A stretch of 64,000 nt of DNA from an uncultured Lachnospiraceae bacterium (lineage in GTDB: Bacteria > Bacillota > Clostridia > Lachnospirales > Lachnospiraceae), in assembly GCA_948470335.1 (NCBI GenBank), contig CAOKOL010000011.1, forward strand, positions 23,700 to 87,699. The letters are read 5' to 3'. Positions 53,222 to 62,425 of this stretch are shown piece by piece (positions within the stretch are counted from its first letter, which is position 1; each line of letters begins with the position of its first letter). A program made the translations under genes and the position numbers. The notes under the pieces were generated by a model. It made no database searches. It saw only the letters and a program-made list of their open reading frames with translations, and was not told where the DNA came from.

Positions 53222-54301
53222 TTAATAAAAACTAAATACATATGGTAATGCACTGTTTCCAACAGTTCTCCACATATATACTATGCAAATAAATAATACA
53301 GCAAAATCATATAATCCTATTATAAAATATCTGTTTTCTTTTTCCCACACAAATTTTCGAGCCAGAACAGGTCGTACACGATCAATCATATAGGCCCGGA
53401 TCGGCCAAAACAAAACCGTCAATCTGAACATACCCAATGCTACGGTTGCATACATTAAAGATAAATTTATACACAAAAATACAAGTCCTATTTCATCATT
53501 CTTATTTCCTAATCTGATATCCTTCTCAAAAAAAAGACAGATAATAAGAAATATAATTGTAGGAATATATCCCCGCCAGGATACATCACTTAACGAATTA
53601 ATATTAACATAATTTCTGTATTCCGTACTACCTATGAATCTGATAAACAAATCACTGATAAAAACAAATAAAATATTTATCATAAATGCATAACACAAAA
53701 AAAATCTATAATTAATTCGATAATGATTATGTCTGAAAAAAATATACAACAAAATGATTGCTACATATACAATCATAGTAAAATGTACTCCGGTTGATAT
53801 TAAAGCTATAAACAATGCCATAATATCCTTTTCCTTTTTCAGCATAACAAATGCTACCATTCCAATAGATATTGCCAGCCATTGTCTCATCACGCCAAAA
53901 GATGTACAATAAATATTAAAAAAGAAAAACAGCGAAAGCCAATTTGTACTTTTATCAAATATATTCTTTGCAAAAAAAAGCAAGCCAAAAACTATAATTC
54001 CATACACCACAAAGAAATATATATGATAATTCTCAGTAAAAAGGCGAATAAGTGAATTAAGCTGGTACAACAAAGGCTCCGAAGACAGCTTAATTCCTGT
54101 CAAAAATGATTCAACATAATGTTCTGAATCTGCTCCGCCTATATGATTTCCAACATATCGAAACGCCGCTAAAAAAGTAAAAACAAACCATTCTGCAATC
54201 CATCCCACTTTAATGTGATAAGTATTATTATATTTGAGATTGCACTTTGTCCACAGAATCAGCACGATGTCAAAAGCCGCATATTGTAAATAAGCCAACA
54301 T
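53222..54301 (-). CDS. EpsG/Wzy-like polysaccharide polymerase
   Basis: 359 residues, about ten membrane helices. FTFLAAFRYVGNHIGGADSEHYVES is the typical first loop of EpsG proteins (Arg and an Asp-x-x-x-Tyr motif). ASFGVMRQWLAISIGMVAF-like sequence in the middle (TSFGVMRQWLAIS) is the second family mark. Such proteins polymerise lipid-linked repeat units outside the membrane. It lies 76 bp downstream... on the minus strand of nothing but the GINT1-like gene (33 bp), and 76 bp precede the next gene. With the Wzx-like flippase it defines a Wzy-dependent pathway. Confidence 0.85.
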   Translation of the reverse strand: MLAYLQYAAFDIVLILWTKCNLKYNNTYHIKVGWIAEWFVFTFLAAFRYVGNHIGGADSEHYVESFLTGIKLSSEPLLYQLNSLIRLFTENYHIYFFVVYGIIVFGLLFFAKNIFDKSTNWLSLFFFFNIYCTSFGVMRQWLAISIGMVAFVMLKKEKDIMALFIALISTGVHFTMIVYVAIILLYIFFRHNHYRINYRFFLCYAFMINILFVFISDLFIRFIGSTEYRNYVNINSLSDVSWRGYIPTIIFLIICLFFEKDIRLGNKNDEIGLVFLCINLSLMYATVALGMFRLTVLFWPIRAYMIDRVRPVLARKFVWEKENRYFIIGLYDFAVLFICIVYMWRTVGNSALPYVFSFY

Positions 54302-54334
54302 TATTTTTTCCTTTGTCCAAATCCGATTTGTAAG

Positions 54335-55279
54335 CTACTCACAAATTTTCCAAATATATTTATGATCCCGCTCATATTCTCCATACCCAAATATTCTTAA
54401 TCTGTGCAAAACATATAGAAACGGTTTAAGGAGATTCAGTTTCTTTATAAATACATCTATCACCTCAATATCCGCAATTCTGTTATATGTGTGTATACCA
54501 ATGATTTTTTCATCGCATGCCAAACAAATCTGCTCCGGCAATATCCTATTTACAACTTCTTCAACAAAACCAGAGGAACCCCAATAACATTTTACAAACT
54601 CTATTTTCTCACCATAAAATTTAATTCCGGGCTGTCTTACACGAATCATCCCTTCATCTCTATAAATCATATGACCACCTGGTCTGGCTGTCTTCTCTCT
54701 ATAATGTTTAAGCTTTTTTATGTTATTCAGACTCCCTTCCTCCAAATCCAGTCCGGCAGTATAAATATTAATTTCTTCATCCTCTTCATATATCAACAAC
54801 TGCATCTGACCGTCCAATATATATGGCGTACAATCCGCAGCCGCAATTTTTTTCATCAATACTGCTTTTTTTTTCCATTCATACGGCCAGTTCACACATT
54901 CCAGCAAAACAATTTCCTTTGCGCTTTTTGTTTCAGGAATAATGTATCTGATACCATTCCATTCAAAGATACAGGGATACGACGTATGATACGGAAATTC
55001 ATAAATTATATGAAATTCTGTTTCTTCTTTCGGCAGAATTCTTTTTACTGCAAGAACACATTTCTTTTTTTTTATATCTGCCAACTCCACAAACAAGAAA
55101 ACTTCTTCTCCATCCTGAAATAAAAAAGGATCCGACACCCAAAACCCTTTAGGTACACTGACTATCTCAAATCCTCCCATTTGTCCCGTCATTTTCTCTA
55201 CAGGAATAGTATTTTTTCTATATGCGCACAACCATTCATAATTATGAAAGAGATAAGAAAACTTTATACCGATATTCAT
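54335..55279 (-). CDS. Beta-propeller glucosamine inositolphosphorylceramide transferase 1-like N-terminal domain protein
   Basis: 314 residues. The core has SDPFLFQDGEEVFLFVEL, CIFEWNGIRYIIPET and DCTPYILDGQMQLLIYEE, with ARPGGHMIYRDEGMIRVRQP later. These blades with acidic residues are shared with GH43/GH32-like five-bladed propellers and are known from GINT1-like proteins. In bacteria they appear next to capsule genes, often fused to formyl- or glycosyltransferases. Here the domain stands alone. A role in sugar recognition or transfer is likely, but no reaction can be assigned. It lies 15 bp after a GT4 gene. Confidence 0.68.
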   Translation of the reverse strand: MNIGIKFSYLFHNYEWLCAYRKNTIPVEKMTGQMGGFEIVSVPKGFWVSDPFLFQDGEEVFLFVELADIKKKKCVLAVKRILPKEETEFHIIYEFPYHTSYPCIFEWNGIRYIIPETKSAKEIVLLECVNWPYEWKKKAVLMKKIAAADCTPYILDGQMQLLIYEEDEEINIYTAGLDLEEGSLNNIKKLKHYREKTARPGGHMIYRDEGMIRVRQPGIKFYGEKIEFVKCYWGSSGFVEEVVNRILPEQICLACDEKIIGIHTYNRIADIEVIDVFIKKLNLLKPFLYVLHRLRIFGYGEYERDHKYIWKICE

Positions 55280-55294
55280 ATAACCATAATTCCT

Positions 55295-56383
55295 CTATTT
55301 CCCGATTGTTTCGGTAAGGTAATCTTCCCAACTACCATACACAATATCAGGACTAAATGTTTTAGCACATTTTTGAATTTTACTGCTGATGCATTTTCTT
55401 TCTTTTTCTGATAATTTCAATACAGAAAGTATTTTCTCGGCCAGTTCATTACTATCTCCACATGCCACAAGATACTTTTTCATTGAGCCTTTCATCAATG
55501 CAGCCGGTCCGCCGACAGGACAATCTGTCGAAATGCATGGTACTCCGACAGCCATAGCCTCCATCAAAGCATTTGGCATACCTTCAAAATCCGATGGAAG
55601 TACAAATAAACCTGCCCTTGCCAAAATATCTTCAATATTTTCCACTTCTCCACAAAACACAGTTCGTTCTTTTATCCCCATCTCATTACTTCTCTGTTCA
55701 AGATAATTTTTCAGGGAACCGTCCCCATATATCATAAGCATATATGAGGGCACTTTTCTGTATATTTTTGTAAAAGCTTGTAACAGTAATTCCTGATTTT
55801 TTTGTGATTCCAAGCGTCCGACACACACAATTGTTTTTTGGTCCCCCACCCATTCAGTATCAAAAAAATTTTTCTCTATGGGATTAACAATTACCTTTAT
55901 CCTGTTTTGATTTACTCTTCCAAAATAAGGGTAAACTTTCTTTGTCTGGCAAATAATTCCATCCGACAGCAAAAATACAATATTTGTAAACCATTGCCTG
56001 ACGCCACATCCATATTCACTGTACGGGTCATTTCTAACTGAAACAATTTTTTTACATCTGATTCCTATTGAACTGATAAGCATCCTGATATTAGGCGGCC
56101 CCATAAATGATATTATGACATCCGGACAAAATTTTTTTGTAGCTTTCCGTAACCTATATAATCGAACAATATTTTTTAATTTACCATGTGTACTTTCTGA
56201 ATCGAGATTATATCTCTTTATCTTATGATTTAGCGGATATTCGATATACTTTGGACTGTAGTTGCAATCGGTCACCAGTAGTACAATATCGCCCTTCTCA
56301 TGAAAATGATTCACCAAATTAGACATCACCCGTTCGGCACCGCCTGGTCGTAATATACTTCCAATATAAAACATGATTTTCAT
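55295..56383 (-). CDS. Glycosyltransferase family 4 protein
   Basis: 362 residues. The GT-B N-terminus MKIMFYIGSILRPGGAERVM contains the acceptor-side glycine loop. The C-terminal donor site has CVGRLESQKNQELLLQAF and LFVLPSDFEGMPNALMEAMA (EX7E motif), with GVPCISTDCPVGGPAAL. It is a retaining transferase that adds one sugar of the repeat unit to the lipid-linked acceptor on the cytoplasmic side. The start codon shares one base with the BCCT stop codon (TAATG), so the two are translationally coupled. Confidence 0.92.
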   Translation of the reverse strand: MKIMFYIGSILRPGGAERVMSNLVNHFHEKGDIVLLVTDCNYSPKYIEYPLNHKIKRYNLDSESTHGKLKNIVRLYRLRKATKKFCPDVIISFMGPPNIRMLISSIGIRCKKIVSVRNDPYSEYGCGVRQWFTNIVFLLSDGIICQTKKVYPYFGRVNQNRIKVIVNPIEKNFFDTEWVGDQKTIVCVGRLESQKNQELLLQAFTKIYRKVPSYMLMIYGDGSLKNYLEQRSNEMGIKERTVFCGEVENIEDILARAGLFVLPSDFEGMPNALMEAMAVGVPCISTDCPVGGPAALMKGSMKKYLVACGDSNELAEKILSVLKLSEKERKCISSKIQKCAKTFSPDIVYGSWEDYLTETIGK

Positions 56384-57912
56384 TATTGTACATCCCTCTG
56401 ATTCACCATCTCATCTTTTTGTATCATTTTTACAGCCGATCCAATCACAAAAAACATAACGACAGCCAAAGGCAGTCCAACCAATATCGCAAGTACCTGT
56501 ACAGCGCCAAATCCACCTATGCGCAATAATACAAATGTAATCAAACATGCCGTTACAGCCCAGAACACTCTCATCCATCTTGGAGCATGATCATCAGATG
56601 ACGTATGTCTCGCCGTGGTTTCCGCTGCGACAAAGGAGCTGGAGTCAACCGTTGTCGCCATAAAAATAAAAACCAGGATCGCTACAATTACCATTATTAC
56701 TTTAGGCTGCGGCATATTTCGCAAAATTACCATAATCGCTGACGGCTGCCCTTCTGAATTTAAAACAGCCGCTATGTCCACACCACTTTTCTGCAACTTA
56801 ATCGCGTAATTTCCAAGTGTTGACATTGCTATCCAACATCCAAGACTACAAAAAATCATTTGTCCTACAGCTACTTCCCGGATTGTTCTTCCTTTGGAAA
56901 TCCTTGCGTTAAACACCCCCATAAGAGGCATATAGACAATAAGCCATGCCCAATACCAAACCGTCCAGTTCCGCACGAAATCTCCGTCACCATATGGATC
57001 CGTATAGCTTGCCATTCTGACAAAATTTTGTAAATATAATCCAAGAGCATTCATTTCCGCTTTGATCACCGTCAATATTCCACAAAGAAATCCCACAAAT
57101 ATCATAAACGCAAACGCAAGTATGATATTAATGTTACTCAAATTTTTAATACCTTTTGAAAGCCCAAGATAAACACTTGTTCCGAATATTAAAATCCATA
57201 TGGAAAGTATTATTATATGGAGAACAGTCTCATATTTATCTGAAATCCCAAAAATTTCCTGAAACAACATTGTAAGCAACGGCATACCAAGCCCCATAGA
57301 TGTTACAGGAGCGACTACCGCTCCAAATGTTCCAAGGACATCAACAATTATGCCAAAACCTTTTCTGCCATAGCTGCCCAATACAGATTCACAGGCGTCA
57401 CCTATTGATATACTGTTTTTTTCTTTATTGTAAAGCACATAACCAATAGCTACGGAAGCCGGAACATAAAGCGTCCATGCATTTATGCCCCAATGATAAT
57501 GGGAATACATCTCCGCATACTCATATGCCTGTATAGAAAATGGCTCGATCTGATATGGTGGTGCCGAAGAATAAATGATTGTCTCAATAAATCCAAACAC
57601 AATCAGTCCCGCACTGCAGCTTGTGGTGAACATCATGGCAATCCATGATACATTTCCGAATTCCGGTTTACAGTTGTAACCACCCAAACGAATTTTTCCT
57701 TTTGGACTTACAATAATCCATACGGAAAAAAGAAATGCCACAATATTCGCCAAAATAAATAACCATCCAAATTTATCCGATACAACCGCATAAACAGAAT
57801 CTACCATTGCCTGTACACTTTCAAGATTAGTCGAAACTGCCATTAATACAAAAAGGATAATGATTACAGTAGGTAAAAATCTTTTCAAATCCACATTTTT
57901 CATTTTCAACAT
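56383..57912 (-). CDS. BCCT family transporter, CaiT-like in the substrate region
   Basis: 509 residues, 12 membrane helices. Betaine/carnitine/choline transporter features: HYHWGINAWTLYVPASVAI, GLGMPLLTMLFQEIFG, and TVWYWAWLIVYMPLMGVFNARISKGRTIREV-type sequence (VWYWAWLIVYMP). The glycine-rich stretch of betaine symporters (GMGIG) is replaced by TTSCSAGLIVFGFIE, which is nearer to the carnitine exchanger CaiT. The substrate should be a trimethylammonium compound. A BCCT gene inside a glycan operon is unusual. It overlaps the ATP-grasp gene by seven bases and the following GT4 gene by one, so it is an integral member of the operon. Confidence 0.88.
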   Translation of the reverse strand: MLKMKNVDLKRFLPTVIIILFVLMAVSTNLESVQAMVDSVYAVVSDKFGWLFILANIVAFLFSVWIIVSPKGKIRLGGYNCKPEFGNVSWIAMMFTTSCSAGLIVFGFIETIIYSSAPPYQIEPFSIQAYEYAEMYSHYHWGINAWTLYVPASVAIGYVLYNKEKNSISIGDACESVLGSYGRKGFGIIVDVLGTFGAVVAPVTSMGLGMPLLTMLFQEIFGISDKYETVLHIIILSIWILIFGTSVYLGLSKGIKNLSNINIILAFAFMIFVGFLCGILTVIKAEMNALGLYLQNFVRMASYTDPYGDGDFVRNWTVWYWAWLIVYMPLMGVFNARISKGRTIREVAVGQMIFCSLGCWIAMSTLGNYAIKLQKSGVDIAAVLNSEGQPSAIMVILRNMPQPKVIMVIVAILVFIFMATTVDSSSFVAAETTARHTSSDDHAPRWMRVFWAVTACLITFVLLRIGGFGAVQVLAILVGLPLAVVMFFVIGSAVKMIQKDEMVNQRDVQ

Positions 57913-59093
57913 CCCTTACTTGCTTTAATCGGCAACCCTAATTTATATAACAATGGTTTTATATCTCCTTTTGCATAATATTCAAAGCTAGACGACATGA
58001 TAATTTCCTTCAATGCACGAAACAATGTTAACTTTCTTTTTAATGCAAGTCTTATGACCGCAAAAGTCAAAACAGAATAAAAATTGTCCTTTCCTCTTTT
58101 TTGATATTTTTTAGTTTCTTCCCCGATTTGGTCAGCTACATATTCTACTGCTATGTAATGCCCTGAGGGAATCTCATTATAACTTAAATCACATGTTCGA
58201 TAATTCATCTCATTCAGATAAATGCTTCCATCCCCCATCATGAAAGCTTCCCCAACAAAACAACCCTCATAACCAATACCGTCCTTCATAAATTCGCATA
58301 ATTTTCTAACAAAATTTTTCTCTCTGCAATTTTTTACCGCTATATACTGAAAAAACATGTAGTCATTTGTTCCTATTATCTTTTTATGAAGATATCTGCA
58401 TATACCGGGCACAACAACATGTCCGTTCGCGATCCATCCATGTATCGAAAATTCATATTCATAGTCAAGATATTGTTGTAAAAGTATTTCTGAATATTGA
58501 AGTTTTTCGAATTTCCTCAATCCCTTTCTCAATTGAATATAATCATTGCAAATTTCAATATCAGCTTTTCTTCCATTCGCGCTTTCACGAGGTTTCAAAA
58601 TACATGGAACCGGATATTCCGATATAATAAAATCACTGTTCAGAGGCAATGTAATAACATACGAATCAGCCACTTTTATTCCAAAGTCCTTCGCCTTTTT
58701 AAACGTATTATACTTATCAAGGTAATATATTACACCGCCTGATTTACCCTGACAATTTGTCAGATAAAATTTCTCCGACAATTGCTCTACATATCTGTCA
58801 ATTAATTCAACCGCCGCATCACATGTGGAGATAATTACAGGTTTCCTGTCTGCGTTTCCAAGGGAATCCATCAAAAATTCAATTATATGTTTTTCCTTTA
58901 TATTTTTATGAAATACCTTATATCTTTTTGCGTATTTACTTGCCAAAACAACTTCTGTCTTCCTCTTTTGCTCCGCATTGTCCCGTTCGGCAAAAACAAG
59001 ATACGGGATGACTCCATGTTCTCCAAATTCCCTCAGTATTCCTAACTGATTTCGCCCTCCATCCCCAATAATGACAACATCATGATTCATCAT
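57906..59093 (-). CDS. ATP-grasp ligase
   Basis: 395 residues. The N-terminal part (DVVIIGDGGRNQLGILREFG) is a pre-ATP-grasp Rossmann-like domain. The ATP-binding part has VPCILKPRESANGRKADIEI and the metal site GEAFMMGDGSIYLNEMNYR. ATP-grasp enzymes activate a carboxylate and couple it to an amine or thiol. In glycan loci they often attach amino acids or other acids to amino or uronic sugars. The 14-base overlap with the upstream GT4 gene and the 7-base overlap with the BCCT gene tie it to a transported quaternary amine. The substrate pair is unknown. Confidence 0.82.
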   Translation of the reverse strand: MMNHDVVIIGDGGRNQLGILREFGEHGVIPYLVFAERDNAEQKRKTEVVLASKYAKRYKVFHKNIKEKHIIEFLMDSLGNADRKPVIISTCDAAVELIDRYVEQLSEKFYLTNCQGKSGGVIYYLDKYNTFKKAKDFGIKVADSYVITLPLNSDFIISEYPVPCILKPRESANGRKADIEICNDYIQLRKGLRKFEKLQYSEILLQQYLDYEYEFSIHGWIANGHVVVPGICRYLHKKIIGTNDYMFFQYIAVKNCREKNFVRKLCEFMKDGIGYEGCFVGEAFMMGDGSIYLNEMNYRTCDLSYNEIPSGHYIAVEYVADQIGEETKKYQKRGKDNFYSVLTFAVIRLALKRKLTLFRALKEIIMSSSFEYYAKGDIKPLLYKLGLPIKASKGC

Positions 59094-60168
59094 TTATCAC
59101 ACTTCTCCATAACTTTCTATATTTCTCATATGTCGGTTTTACATCATATAAATCATTGACTTTTATGTAGGCATTTTCTGCCAATCTTTCTCTAAGCTTC
59201 CTGTCTTCAGTACGCTCCAATGCATTAAGGATTTCTTCCGCGCTTTTGGAATTTATTATGATTCCGGCATTATCATCCAATACTTCCGGCAAAGCCCCTA
59301 CATTTGTCGCGATAATACACTTTTTTAACGCCATAGCTTCAAGGACAACATTGGGAAATCCCTCCGTGTAACTTGGCAATATAAACACACTTGCGGATGC
59401 CAATCTCATCATTGCTTCGTTATGCCCGATTTCTCCTGTAAAAATTACATTCTCGATATCACTTACTTCTTTTAATCCCTGAATATAATCAGATTCTCCC
59501 GGTCCAATCAATTCCAGTGTATATGCATGTCCATGTCTTTGATTAAAAACATGAAATGCAGACAACAATTCTTCAACTCCTTTTGTTTTGATAACCCATC
59601 CAATATAAATAATTGTTGGTTTTTCAAATCCGTTTTTAATAAGCGTTTTATAATTTTCCGTATCTATCGGATTGTTTATCTTTACAATTTTCTTTGCATA
59701 GGGATTTAATAATTCTAAACTTTTTTCATCCAATACAATTACCGCATCTGCAAGTGATACCGCTTTTATAATCATTTTCCAAGATCTTTTATTCTCATTT
59801 CTATATTGAACAGTTCTGCCAAAATGCACATGATAAACTGAAGGAATCTGCTTTTTCTTTAAATATTTCAGAAAGAGCAAATCTCTGTAAAATCCCATTC
59901 CTCCTGATGTTGTCATATGTACAACGTCAGGACAATTTTTTCTCACAGCTTCCTTTAATTTTCTATATGCCTTTAGCATTACAAAGCCACTGTAAAATAT
60001 CCGATCAAATATTGTCCTTCCATCCAATGGACGTTTATTCGCCGCTATATTAATTAAAGTAAAATCAATGTCATCATGTTTTACTATCTCATTTACGATT
60101 ATTCTCTCCCAGTTCGCTACTCCTCCGTACGGAGGAGGCACCGGAGCTATCAAACATAGTTTCATCAT
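59080..60168 (-). CDS. Glycosyltransferase family 4 protein
   Basis: 362 residues. N-terminus LCLIAPVPPPYGGVANWERI with the GG loop. Donor domain: IIYIGWVIKTKGVEELLSAF, LELIGPGESDYIQGL, and VFILPSYTEGFPNVVLEAMAL (EX7E). It is a retaining GT-B enzyme adding a sugar from a nucleotide donor. It is the first gene of the AT-rich cassette in the direction of transcription, 16 bp after the two-domain oxidoreductase. A second Met codon follows directly; the ribosome binding site is weak. Confidence 0.92.
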   Translation of the reverse strand: MMKLCLIAPVPPPYGGVANWERIIVNEIVKHDDIDFTLINIAANKRPLDGRTIFDRIFYSGFVMLKAYRKLKEAVRKNCPDVVHMTTSGGMGFYRDLLFLKYLKKKQIPSVYHVHFGRTVQYRNENKRSWKMIIKAVSLADAVIVLDEKSLELLNPYAKKIVKINNPIDTENYKTLIKNGFEKPTIIYIGWVIKTKGVEELLSAFHVFNQRHGHAYTLELIGPGESDYIQGLKEVSDIENVIFTGEIGHNEAMMRLASASVFILPSYTEGFPNVVLEAMALKKCIIATNVGALPEVLDDNAGIIINSKSAEEILNALERTEDRKLRERLAENAYIKVNDLYDVKPTYEKYRKLWRSVINDES

Positions 60169-60184
60169 ATAAATTCAAATTTCG

Positions 60185-62302
60185 TTATTTTTTCAATGCA
60201 TTAAGCAACAATCTGTGATCTGTTATAACATCTCTGATACCATCATTTTCTATTTTTCCACATATCACATCTGTTATATAACGATACTCATTTTCAAACC
60301 CTTTATCCTGTTTCAATTTAACGGCAGTATGCTTCCCCGTCCCATACTTCGCAAGGCTTACATAATTATCCATCTCATACACCGCCCCGCTGCTGAATAC
60401 CCTGAGCTGCTCCTTCGGATATTTCTTACTTCCCATCGAAGTATAAATAATCGTGCCCGCCGCCCCGGACGCAAACTCCAGCGTGATCACGGCATTGTCT
60501 TTCTTTGGATATGCCGGATTCGCAGCAAAACTGACTTTCAGTTCCTTCAGTATGCTCCCGTCCAGATACTGAATCGTATCAATAAAGTGGACGGCCTCTC
60601 CGATTATTCTTCCGCCGCCCCTCCTCTCATCCTGGGTCCAGTGTTCCGGCGGAATATATCCCGCATTGGCTATATAGCTGTATATCGCGGGAATCCGGTC
60701 TGTCTGCAGTTCCCGTTTCATCTCCCGGATCAGCGGCGCGTGACGGCGGTTCAGGCCGCAGAATAGTTCGCCCTCCGATTTCCTGTACAGCGCCTCTATC
60801 CGCTCCAGCTCCTCCAGCGTCAGGCACAGAGGCTTCTCAACATACACACTTTTTCCGGCCTCCAGCGCCTCCGTCACAAATTTCCCATGGCTGTTGTGCT
60901 GCGTGGAAACAGCTATCAGATTAATTCTTTCATCTTCCAGCAGTTTTCTGTAGTCGCTGGTCGTATAGTCAAAATGAAACACCTCATTGGCCTGCGCGGC
61001 GCCTATGCCGCCCGTAGTCGCCAGTCCCCTGAAATGATAGCCGCCGTTTGCCCGCATGGCCGGAAGCATCGTTACTCTGGCGAAATTTCCGGCACCAATC
61101 AGGCCCAGGTGAATCTGCTTATCCCGGATTTTGCTTTTCGGGGCGGCAGCGGTATTTCTGACCAGCCTGCTCCATTTTCCTCTGTTTTCCTCATATTCCA
61201 GAAGGACACCGATATAGTTCTCATTGTCCGGATTTTCCGTTATCATTTTATAGGCGTCAGAAGCATTGGAAAACGGAATCACATGGGTAATCAAATCTGA
61301 GAGTTCGATCCTTCCGCCTGCCAGCAGACGCAGAAATTCCTCAACGTTTCTTCCCTCCGTAAACCGCACATACCCGATGGGATAATCAACGCCGTCTTCC
61401 TCATAACTGCTGTCATATCTGCCCGGACCATAGGAGCGGGCTATTTTAAATGTCAGCTCCTTCTGATAGAAGGGCCTGCGGTCCAGTTCCATTCTCGTAA
61501 CGCCGATCATGCAGATAATTCCCCTGTCCCTTGCGATTTCCTCCGCGAGATCTATGGGCCCGTTGGAATCCGTGGCGGCAGTGATAATTACCTTATCCAC
61601 GCCTCTGCCCTTTGTAAAAGCTTTTGCCGTTTCGGCCGCCTTGTCATCCGCAGAGTTGATAAATGCTTTCAGTTTTGTACCCGGCAGCGCCTTATCCGAC
61701 ACGTCGAATCCTATGACATCGCAGCCATACGCATAGAGAATCCTTGCCGTAATATGCCCCAGCAGCCCAAGACCGATTACCGCAACCGTTTCTCCCGGAA
61801 CCACTTCCGCCTGGTGAATCCCTTCCAGCGCAATGCCTCCCAATGCTGAAAAAGCTGCCTGTCTGACATCCTTCACTTCCTCCGGTACTCTGGAAATCAG
61901 GTTCTTTCCGACGCGGTTCACTTCACTGTGATAGGCCTGTCCCACGGCGGCGACAATATCTCCCACTGCCGCCTCCGTCACGCCCCTGCCGGTTTCCACA
62001 ACCTTTCCCACTGCCGTATATCCAAGAGGCATCGGGTCTTTTAACCGTCCGAACGCCCCCTCGATTGTGGTAAGGATGCCGTCGGTAGACATTTTCTCCG
62101 TCACTTTTTTCACCTGGTCGGGCCGTTCCATGGCTTTTTGGATCAGATTTTTTCCGCCAAAGGAAGCCAGAGAACGCTCCGTCCCCGCGCTGACTACCGA
62201 ATATAACGTTTCTATCACCACCGTATGATCCTTTGCGGCCGGAGCGGGCGTATCCACCACCTTCACCGAACCGTCGCTGACTGACAAAAATAGCTGTTTC
62301 AA
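60185..62302 (-). CDS. Two-domain oxidoreductase: MDR-type dehydrogenase plus Gfo/Idh/MocA dehydrogenase
   Basis: 705 residues. Residues 1-370 are an alcohol-dehydrogenase-like MDR domain without the usual catalytic zinc Cys (it reads VVSAGTERSLASFGGKN), with NAD site VAVIGLGLLGHITARIL. Residues 390-705 are a Gfo/Idh/MocA domain (LGLIGAGNFARVTMLPAM, SVYVEKPLCL, EAVHFIDTIQYL). Such fusions occur in capsule loci together with heparinase II/III-like genes, and they are thought to alter the stereochemistry or oxidation state of a sugar nucleotide. Start is TTG at 62300-62302, after AGAAAGG. The last 150-200 bp are AT-rich while the rest is G+C-balanced, so a recombination boundary runs through the gene. 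Confidence 0.85.
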   Translation of the reverse strand: MKQLFLSVSDGSVKVVDTPAPAAKDHTVVIETLYSVVSAGTERSLASFGGKNLIQKAMERPDQVKKVTEKMSTDGILTTIEGAFGRLKDPMPLGYTAVGKVVETGRGVTEAAVGDIVAAVGQAYHSEVNRVGKNLISRVPEEVKDVRQAAFSALGGIALEGIHQAEVVPGETVAVIGLGLLGHITARILYAYGCDVIGFDVSDKALPGTKLKAFINSADDKAAETAKAFTKGRGVDKVIITAATDSNGPIDLAEEIARDRGIICMIGVTRMELDRRPFYQKELTFKIARSYGPGRYDSSYEEDGVDYPIGYVRFTEGRNVEEFLRLLAGGRIELSDLITHVIPFSNASDAYKMITENPDNENYIGVLLEYEENRGKWSRLVRNTAAAPKSKIRDKQIHLGLIGAGNFARVTMLPAMRANGGYHFRGLATTGGIGAAQANEVFHFDYTTSDYRKLLEDERINLIAVSTQHNSHGKFVTEALEAGKSVYVEKPLCLTLEELERIEALYRKSEGELFCGLNRRHAPLIREMKRELQTDRIPAIYSYIANAGYIPPEHWTQDERRGGGRIIGEAVHFIDTIQYLDGSILKELKVSFAANPAYPKKDNAVITLEFASGAAGTIIYTSMGSKKYPKEQLRVFSSGAVYEMDNYVSLAKYGTGKHTAVKLKQDKGFENEYRYITDVICGKIENDGIRDVITDHRLLLNALKK

Positions 62303-62387
62303 ATCTTTTTACCTTTCTGAACTTAATCGTTTTACTGTCACTGTGAACCTCCTGCGCCTGTCCTTCAAACCGCGGCCAGGATACATG

Positions 62388-62425
62388 AAAAAAGCCGGCA
62401 GAACCTTTCAGCCGCTGGCTTTTTT
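62388..62425 (-). terminator. Terminator directly after wecC
   Basis: Arms AAAAAAGCC and GGCTTTTTT with a partly paired inner part; on the minus strand the stem ends in TTTTTTC. It starts inside the wecC stop codon. It implies that the downstream genes need read-through or their own promoter. Confidence 0.7.

Noticed and set aside
54860..55080. A9 runs in the beta-propeller gene as phase-variation tracts
   Set aside because: Poly-A of this length is expected in AT-rich Lys-rich genes, unlike poly-G.
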